From Shinisaurus crocodilurus (lineage: Eukaryota; Chordata; Lepidosauria; Squamata; Shinisauridae), in the NCBI GenBank assembly GCA_021292165.1, contig CM037878.1:4154001-4218000 (forward strand): a stretch of 64,000 nucleotides of DNA, given 5' to 3'. A program made the translations under genes and the position numbers. Below are positions 57,974-64,000 of this stretch, piece after piece; position 1 is the first letter of the stretch; every line of letters starts with the position of its first letter. Under the pieces are notes generated by a model that saw only the letters and a program-made list of their open reading frames with translations, was not told where the DNA came from and ran no database searches.

Positions 57974-58298
57974 GAAGGGATGGGTTGCTGTTCCTTAGGT
58001 ACACAGAGAGACAACTCTGGTACAAGAAGGTATTTCAAAGTCACTCTAAGAGGCAGCTCTTGCAGGGAAATTCAGCCCTTCAGAAAGGGCTGCAAAAAAA
58101 AGTACCTTTCGTGAGATGGCATTTAGTAAAGCTCTCTGGGTCTCTTTTCTTTAGCGATGAAAAAGTGACACTCTGTTTTGTTTTATTTTATTTTGTGATT
58201 GTGAGGTTTAATGTGTGGTAAGTGACCTCTCGACATGGACAAGCTTGTTAAAAAAAAAAAATATCCACTTAACAAAAAAGTACACACACAACCAAATG

Positions 58299-58620
58299 CT
58301 TTTTGGGAATTCCCTTCCCAGGGAGGCTAGCTAGAGTGGTGCTGTCCTTGCTATGTTTCTGGAGGCAGAAAAAAACTGTTCTCTTCCAGCAGGCCTTTAG
58401 GAATAGTCTGGACCTGTGAGAATGCGATGGATTAGCACTGTTGTTTATATTGCTATTGCTGTTTTAATTTTGATGCTTTATATAATTCTAATATTATAGG
58501 TGATTTAATTCTATTTTTAACCTTTGTATATATCTGTTTATATGCTTTAATTGTACAAGTTTTAATGTTGTAAAGCCGCCTTGAGTCCCAGTACTAGGAA
58601 AAAGGTGGGATATAAATATT
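58299..58620 (+). mobile_element. L2-like LINE 3' end
   Basis: It matches the end of the L2 at 20990 (GGAATTCCCTTCCCAGGGAG, GCCGCCTTGAGTCCCAGTA). Confidence 0.8.
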
Positions 58621-58663
58621 CTCCCAGCCAGCTAGTGCTTTTGTTATGGGGAAATCACCATTT

Positions 58664-58883
58664 CCCAGCCAGTGTGGTGTAGTGGTTAGGTTGTTGGACT
58701 GGAATTCGGGAGACCCGGGTTCTAGTCCCCTCTCAGCCATGGAACTCACTGGGTGACTTTGGGCCAGTCACTGACTCTCAACCTAACCTACCTCACAGGG
58801 TTGTTGTGAGGATAAAATGGAGAGGAGGAGGAGGATTATGTAAGCCACCTTGGGTTCCTTGCAGGAAAAAAGGTGGGGTATAA

Positions 58884-58926
<43 letters not shown>
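58664..58926 (+). mobile_element. Sauria-type SINE, full length
   Basis: Head GCCAGTGTGGTGTAGTGG with tRNA A and B boxes (GTTCTAGTCCC), full body, GTGGGGTATAAATATAAT end and (AAT)n tail. Confidence 0.93.
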
Positions 58927-58927
<1 letters not shown>

Positions 58928-59209
58928 TAAAAAGACAATATTTTATAGCCAGGAAAATGCAATTTCCCTCACACATGCCACTAACAGATGCCTGTTCCCA
59001 GCAGTGAGATGTATGATAAATGTGATACAGTCAGGAAACAGGCACCTATTGGCTAGTGTCCATTCCATGTCTGGTAATGAGTCATATCACGCCATTTTGG
59101 TATTTCTAAGCTTACATTTTTATTGTTTATTGTTCTGGTTTTTTGTTAATTTGATTGATGGCCCAAACTGAGTAACAATACATTAAAATCAATCTGAGTC
59201 TAATGTCAG

Positions 59210-59490
59210 TAAAAGGCTTTCTACTGCATTGCTCCCCAAACCTAGAACACACTCCCTTTGGCGTTGCAACTGGTCCCCACTCTTTCTGCATTCAGGAAGG
59301 AAGTTGAGGCACATCTTTTTCACTTGGCTTTTTAAATTGCTGTTATGGTTATTATGGCTTTTTAAGGTTCTTGTTAAAATTTTGCTATATATTTTTTTAT
59401 TAGATTATGCTTTTTATGTTCTGAAATTTCTGTAAACTGCCCTGGTTGGTTTCAGAAAGGTGGCATCGAAATACAATAAATAAATGAATA
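59210..59490 (+). mobile_element. L2-like LINE 3' end, another subfamily
   Basis: AAAGGCTTTCTACTGCATTG, GGAAGTTGAGGCACATCTTT, then ACTGCCCTGGTTGGTTTCAG and an (AAAT)n tail. Confidence 0.7.
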
Positions 59491-60768
59491 AATAAATACA
59501 AAATAAACTAAGCTAGGGGACAAATTTAAGATAAATTAGAGCGTGACCCAGTCCAACTGAAGCACTAGGGTTGTGCCGCAGCGTGTGCTTCCCTGCAATT
59601 TGAACTCTGGCATCTCCTCTATATTTGATGAGATTCTTTTAGCTGCTGCTAAAAGATTTCAGTAGTTATTCCAAGAGGCTGGCAAAGAAACCCAGCCATT
59701 AGAATCCGCTCTGTCGGTCTCTTTGAGGAAAAAATGGATTGGCCTTGGATGAATGCACTGACGGTGGAAGAAAGTGACCTGCAAAAGACCCACTGATCAC
59801 AGGGACCGGCCTTCTTTTCATCCCAACTGTCTTTTACTTACATCAAACTCCCTTTCTAGATGCCACAAACCTTGATGTGATGGTGCTATAAGCATTGCTG
59901 AACACTGGACAGAGCTGGGTTGGGTTGGGGCTATCTGAGGAAGCTCTGCAGGCTGATTTAGGACCCCCCACCCACCCCAGGCCGGATTAGCCCCACAGGG
60001 TGGAGGATCCCCCTCACTTGGGCTAGACAGAGTTAAAAACTCACAAGGCATGCAAAGTAATTCAGAACCCCAAACCTAGGTAGAAATTCAGATGAAGAGA
60101 AGAAGGGCAAGCATCCCTAGTTACAACTTGTGCTGGCCAGAATTAAGCAGTAACGTGTTTTCTACATTGCACTTTAAAAAATAAATAAATCAACATTATA
60201 TATTATTTTGATTGCAACTATAATCATAATGAAGTGTTTTTCAGAGCCCTCCTTCTTTCCAAGTTATGGCACTGGCTAAGCAAAGGTGGCGGGGGGGTGG
60301 TGGCAGCGAGGCTGGTGGCCTCTTCCCTTCCATCTTCCTTTCTGTGGCCGCCAAAAGAGGGGAGGGTTTGCATCTCTCCACCCTGCAGGTCTGTGTACTT
60401 CACGTCGAGACTCTTGTCTTGTCAAGCCACCCCGGGGCCTCGCAGTTCCATAGGAAGCGGCGGCGGTGGGAGGAAAGAGGGCTGCTGTTTCTCTGGAGAT
60501 CTTATTACTCTGCATTTGTTCCGGGCTGTTGCCTCAGGGGGTTGTGTCATAAATTAGCCTCTCTGCACAGCTACTTAATTTAGTGATCTCACCAGAGGGA
60601 TGCCACTTCATTCAGTGTTTAGATGCAGCAACAAGCCGGCTTGGAAAAATCTGAGCCCATTCATCAGGCGTCCGGTGCTTCCTGTAAGCCACACACTCGT
60701 CGGGGTGGGTGGGGTGAAAGTGGGAAGGACTGGCCATTTGGAAGGGTAATTAACCATCATTTGTGGGG
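59491..60768. other. No gene seen
   Basis: Unique-looking sequence with a GC-richer part at 60280-60480. Confidence 0.35.
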
Positions 60769-60776
60769 TTGTCTAC

Positions 60777-61552
60777 CAGGGATGGGGACTCGGACTCGAG
60801 GACTCGACTCGTGAGTCGGACTGAGTCCCCCCTCTGACTCGACTCGGACTCGAGTCCCAATATTTTTAATGGGACTCGAGACTCGACTCGGGACTCGAGA
60901 CCAAGGACTCGTCAACATCCCTGGGCTGTTGACGAGTCTTCTGGCTGTGCCAGGAGCGCGATCACCGGTGAAGAGCGCATGGAAGCGAGGAGCGCCACTG
61001 CTCGGCCACTATGGACAGCTACCAGGAGCGCAGCCCCAACGATGTGTTGAGATTTATTTTGATTGATGTGTTGTTGTGGGGGGTTTGGGTTAGGGTCAGA
61101 CATTTTGGGTTTGGCTGCCTCTGCCTGCCTGCTTTGGGGTTCCCTGCCTCCTCTGCCTGCGTGATCTCTTCTTAACCAGTTCCACAGTTTGAATTGTCCA
61201 AGACAAAGGCCCCTGCCTGCCTGCTTTGGGGTTCCCTGCCTCCTCTGCCTGCCTGGTTATTTTGGGTTTGTCTGCCTAGTCTGTTCTTGCCAAAATCAGT
61301 TGCAGAATTTTGAAATAAAAAGGCACACTTGTGCCTAGAATTTATTTAAGCCACACATCTGAAGTAGCCTTATTTTGTTGGGGGAAAACCCCATTGTTTT
61401 TAATAGGGACTCGTGGAGTCAGTTTTGGGAGTGACTCGTGACTCGTGACTCATGAGTCACCATTTTGGACCAAGGACTCGGACTCGAGACTTGGGTCCAA
61501 AGACTCGTGACTCGACTCGAGACTCGAGACCAAGGACTCTTCAACATCCCTG
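60777..61552. mobile_element. GACTCG-repeat hAT element, full length
   Basis: It starts CAGGGATGGGGACTCGG and ends CTTCAACATCCCTG, with perfect 8-bp repeats TTGTCTAC (60769-60776 and 61553-61560). The left 147 bp (60777-60923) is itself bounded by CAGGGATG and CATCCCTG. The middle has a duplicated CTGCTTTGGGGTTCCCTGCC unit. Confidence 0.93.
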
Positions 61553-61720
61553 TTGTCTACCTCAAGCAAGGAGCGAGTCCAGAGTCCAGGACACCCTGTT
61601 GACCTCTTTGACCTCTTTCCCTTCCCTTCCCTTGCCCATCTCCCTCAATTCTCCCCACCACGCCACTTCACACATGCATGGTAGTCTCTAGTTCCTTGCG
61701 GCAAGATGCGGTGCATTTGT

Positions 61721-61920
61721 GAATAGGAAGCTGCCTTATACGGAGTCAGACCCTGCTTGGTCCATCTAGCCCAGTATTGTCGACACTGACGGGCAGCCGT
61801 GGCTCTCCAGGGTTGCAGGCTGGATTCTTTCCAAGCCCTACCTGGAGAGGCCGGGGATCGAACCTGGGACCTTCTGCATGCAAAGCAGGGGCTCTACCAC
61901 ACTGAGCGATGGTCCCTCCC
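61721..61920 (-). mobile_element. tRNA-Ala-like SINE, full length
   Basis: The minus strand shows a tRNA-like head (AGTGTGGTAGAGCCCCTGC, TTTGCATGCAGAAGGTCCC, GGTTCGATCCCCGG), then the SINE body and TAAGGCAGCTTCCTATTCAC at the end. Confidence 0.85.
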
Positions 61921-61955
61921 CCTATAGCACCTGGCATTCCAAGGCGGTCACCCAT

Positions 61956-62407
61956 CAGAGGAGGGCAACAAGGATGATAAAGGGACTGGAAACAAGGCCC
62001 TATGAGGAGAGACTGAAAGAACTGGGCATGTTTAGCCTTCAGAAGAGGAGACTGAGGGGAGATATGACCGCACTCTTCCAGTATTTGAAGGGATATCACA
62101 CAGAGGAGGGCCAGGATCTCTTCTCGATCATCCCAGTTTGCAGGACACGGAATAATGGGCTCAAGTTACAGGAACCCAGATTCCACCTAAACATCAGGAA
62201 ACATTTCCTGACTGTCAGAGCAATAAGACAATGGAATCAACTACCTAGGGAGGTGGTGGGCTCTCCCACTCTGGAGGCATTCAAGGTGCAGCTGGACGGC
62301 CATCTGTCAGGGATGCTTTGACCTGGATTCCTGCATTGAGCAGGGGGTTGGACTCGATGGCCTTGTAGGCCCCTTCCAACTCTACTTTTCTATGATTGAT
62401 TCTATGA
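61956..62407 (+). mobile_element. CR1 LINE 3' end
   Basis: Open ORF2 C-terminus ([37 protein letters not shown]) and the tail CTTCCAACTCTACTTTTC, TATGATTGATTCTATG. Confidence 0.92.
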
Positions 62408-62408
62408 T

Positions 62409-62463
62409 CCGAATACTAACCAGGCCCGACCCTGCTTAGCTTCTGAGATCAGACGAGATCGGG
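62409..62463 (-). pseudogene. 5S rRNA fragment
   Basis: The minus strand reads CCGATCTCGTCTGATCTC, GAAGCTAAGCAGGGTCGGGC and CTGGTTAGTA with only about three changes from vertebrate 5S rRNA over about 55 nt, covering the A box and intermediate element of the internal promoter. It directly abuts the CR1 tail, in the opposite orientation. Confidence 0.85.
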
Positions 62464-63479
62464 CTGTCCAGGGCTGTTCAGATGTCAATCAGCCACCCCA
62501 GTTAAATCTCCACTGACAGGACTACCGTAGCATCTGATGTCGACTCCGGCACACTATTGGCACAATGGAGGCCACGTCACACATCCAGTGGGGAGCTCTG
62601 ATGGTGGACCCTCATGTGGCAATCACCCCCAAAAGCTTGGGCTCTGGTGGACGTACTAGGCTGCAGTTGCCCAATTAAGCTGTGAAGTGGCCCGGCCCTC
62701 CCCGCTTTCTGGGCTTCCAGACGGCCACTGTCCTGTCGTGTGGTGGTGCACAAGCCTTCAGCTGCTCCCTGTCCATGAATACATGGATGCTCTCCCATCC
62801 CAACCACTGCAGATGTTGATGTTTCTCACATTGCAACTAGTCATTTGAATGTTTTGACATATTGCGGACTCGGGCACATCACAGTCTGGCTGCATTTTCT
62901 GCATCTCCTAGCACCCCACGAATCTGTGATGTGTCTAGCATTCAGACAACCCATCACACTTGCAAGGCAAAATGACCACTGGCACATCATTAATCATTGT
63001 GAGTAACTGGATCGTTATGAGAATGGATCAGGAGACTGAGTGCTTCTTAAGTTAAATTACTGTTTAAGTGAATTAATATGGTCTTCCTCTCGCCCTCCCC
63101 AATTATGTATTTATTACATTTCTATACCACCCATTAGCCAAAGTTCTCTGGACAGTTGAGTTTCCCTCTTTAATGTTTCCGTCTTTAATTTCTCCCAGGA
63201 TCCCATCAACCAGTCTCAACAGTGGAGAACCCAGTGCCTTTGCTGGGACTTGGGTGTGTCCTATTGTAGCATACTGGTCCATGATGGTAGCAGCCTTCAC
63301 CATGTCTGCCCATTCACTCTTTTCTGCTTTCTCCCTGTGGAATAACCTCAATCTTTCTGGTACATAAATGATCCAATTGGAGAGTATTCAGGAGTGTTGA
63401 CCTTTTGCATCTTCCACTGACTGCTCAGTGGTTCAGAGTTCCTTATATCGGAGCTTGGCTAGGATCATAGGCATAAGGA
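62464..63479. other. No gene seen
   Basis: Short frames at 63103-63367 on both strands have no recognisable family. Nothing else identified. Confidence 0.35.
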
Positions 63480-63945
63480 AGTATGAAAAAATTGTTTCAG
63501 TTCATTTCTGATCAAGTTCTCAGCTTTGTAGATCATTTTTGATCAGTTCAGATCTCTCAGACTGAACACGGACCTGGACACAACCTGCAGTCGAAGTCTG
63601 TAGATTTCTGAGCTTGCAATGTGATTTTGGACACACACCCTCCCCACCAAAAAAATACATTCAACAGCAGGCATATATTTGAAAAACGTGCATGAAAAAT
63701 GCATACTTTTGAAAAATGTGCGCAAACACATTTTAATCTATGAGGGAAGAATGCATGCATTTCAAAGATGTGCACAACTGATGTATACATTTGGAAAAAT
63801 ACTCACAAAAATACAGACGACTTTCTATGAAGAAAGAAAAAACAAAACTCACAGTCTGATATGGACACAAGATGGAAAGAGCTTTGAGGAGAAATCTGAA
63901 GAATGGCGAGCTCAAATTTTCCTTGTGCGCACGTCCCTACTGAGG
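63480..63945. mobile_element. AT-rich repeat of the TAGGGATG type
   Basis: Interior TGAAAAATGTGCGCAAAC-like and the end GCGCACGTCCCTA. The left boundary is unclear. Confidence 0.45.
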
Positions 63946-64000
63946 CATAACAAGCTCACCAGCACTTGTGCTTCTGCCCAAACCATCTGCTGGGTCACAG

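Noticed and set aside
60777..61552. CRISPR array or satellite because of repeated GACTCG
   Set aside because: Repeat spacing is irregular, both orientations occur, and the unit has transposon ends with 8-bp target duplications.

Overview
The window is vertebrate nuclear DNA, almost certainly from a squamate reptile (probably a lizard). The evidence is the repeat content: Sauria-type tRNA SINEs, a second tRNA-Ala-like SINE, CR1 LINEs ending in CATAGAAT-type 8-mers, L2-like LINEs, and very many hAT-type elements with 8-bp target-site duplications (TSDs). There are no prokaryotic genes, operons or CRISPR arrays. No species can be named from sequence alone.

The only host gene I can support lies at the left edge on the minus strand. 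Two exons, at 7879-8076 (first coding exon) and 3771-3862 (second coding exon), have proper splice signals and join in frame (phase 0). Together they encode the N-terminal part of a TPRG1-like protein (tumor protein p63-regulated gene 1 family). Later exons would lie left of base 1. The 5' untranslated exon(s) and promoter lie to the right and were not found, so much of 8-64 kb is probably the first intron or upstream intergenic DNA. In mammals TP63 neighbours TPRG1, so TP63 may lie to the right of this window.

The rest is a layered record of transposition. At 0-9 kb the TPRG1 introns carry CR1, L2 and hAT insertions. At 9-11.3 kb an L2 LINE is split by a 1.27-kb hAT element (TSD GCCCTCCT) and by a Tigger/mariner-like MITE (TA TSD). 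At 12.6-17.1 kb is a complete-ended Ty1/copia-type LTR retrotransposon on the minus strand. It has a 5-bp TSD (CCCAT), a primer-binding site matching the 5' half of initiator-Met tRNA, a polypurine tract and a broken pol. From 18 to 64 kb there are CR1, L2, Sauria SINEs, 5S rRNA/CR1 chimeras, a solo LTR, many near-perfect 85-135 bp palindromic hAT MITEs, and four TSD-flanked copies of a hAT-like family made almost entirely of repeated GACTCG motifs.

The most unusual observations are: the copia-type element, whose LTRs differ by only about 1.5% although its pol is wrecked; the GACTCG-repeat hAT family with a modular internal structure; a roughly 280-bp block identical between two inverted CR1-bearing copies 20 kb apart while their flanks differ by about 10%; and 5S rRNA sequence fused to CR1 tails. 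All comparisons were made by eye. Counts and percentages are approximate and no database search was run.
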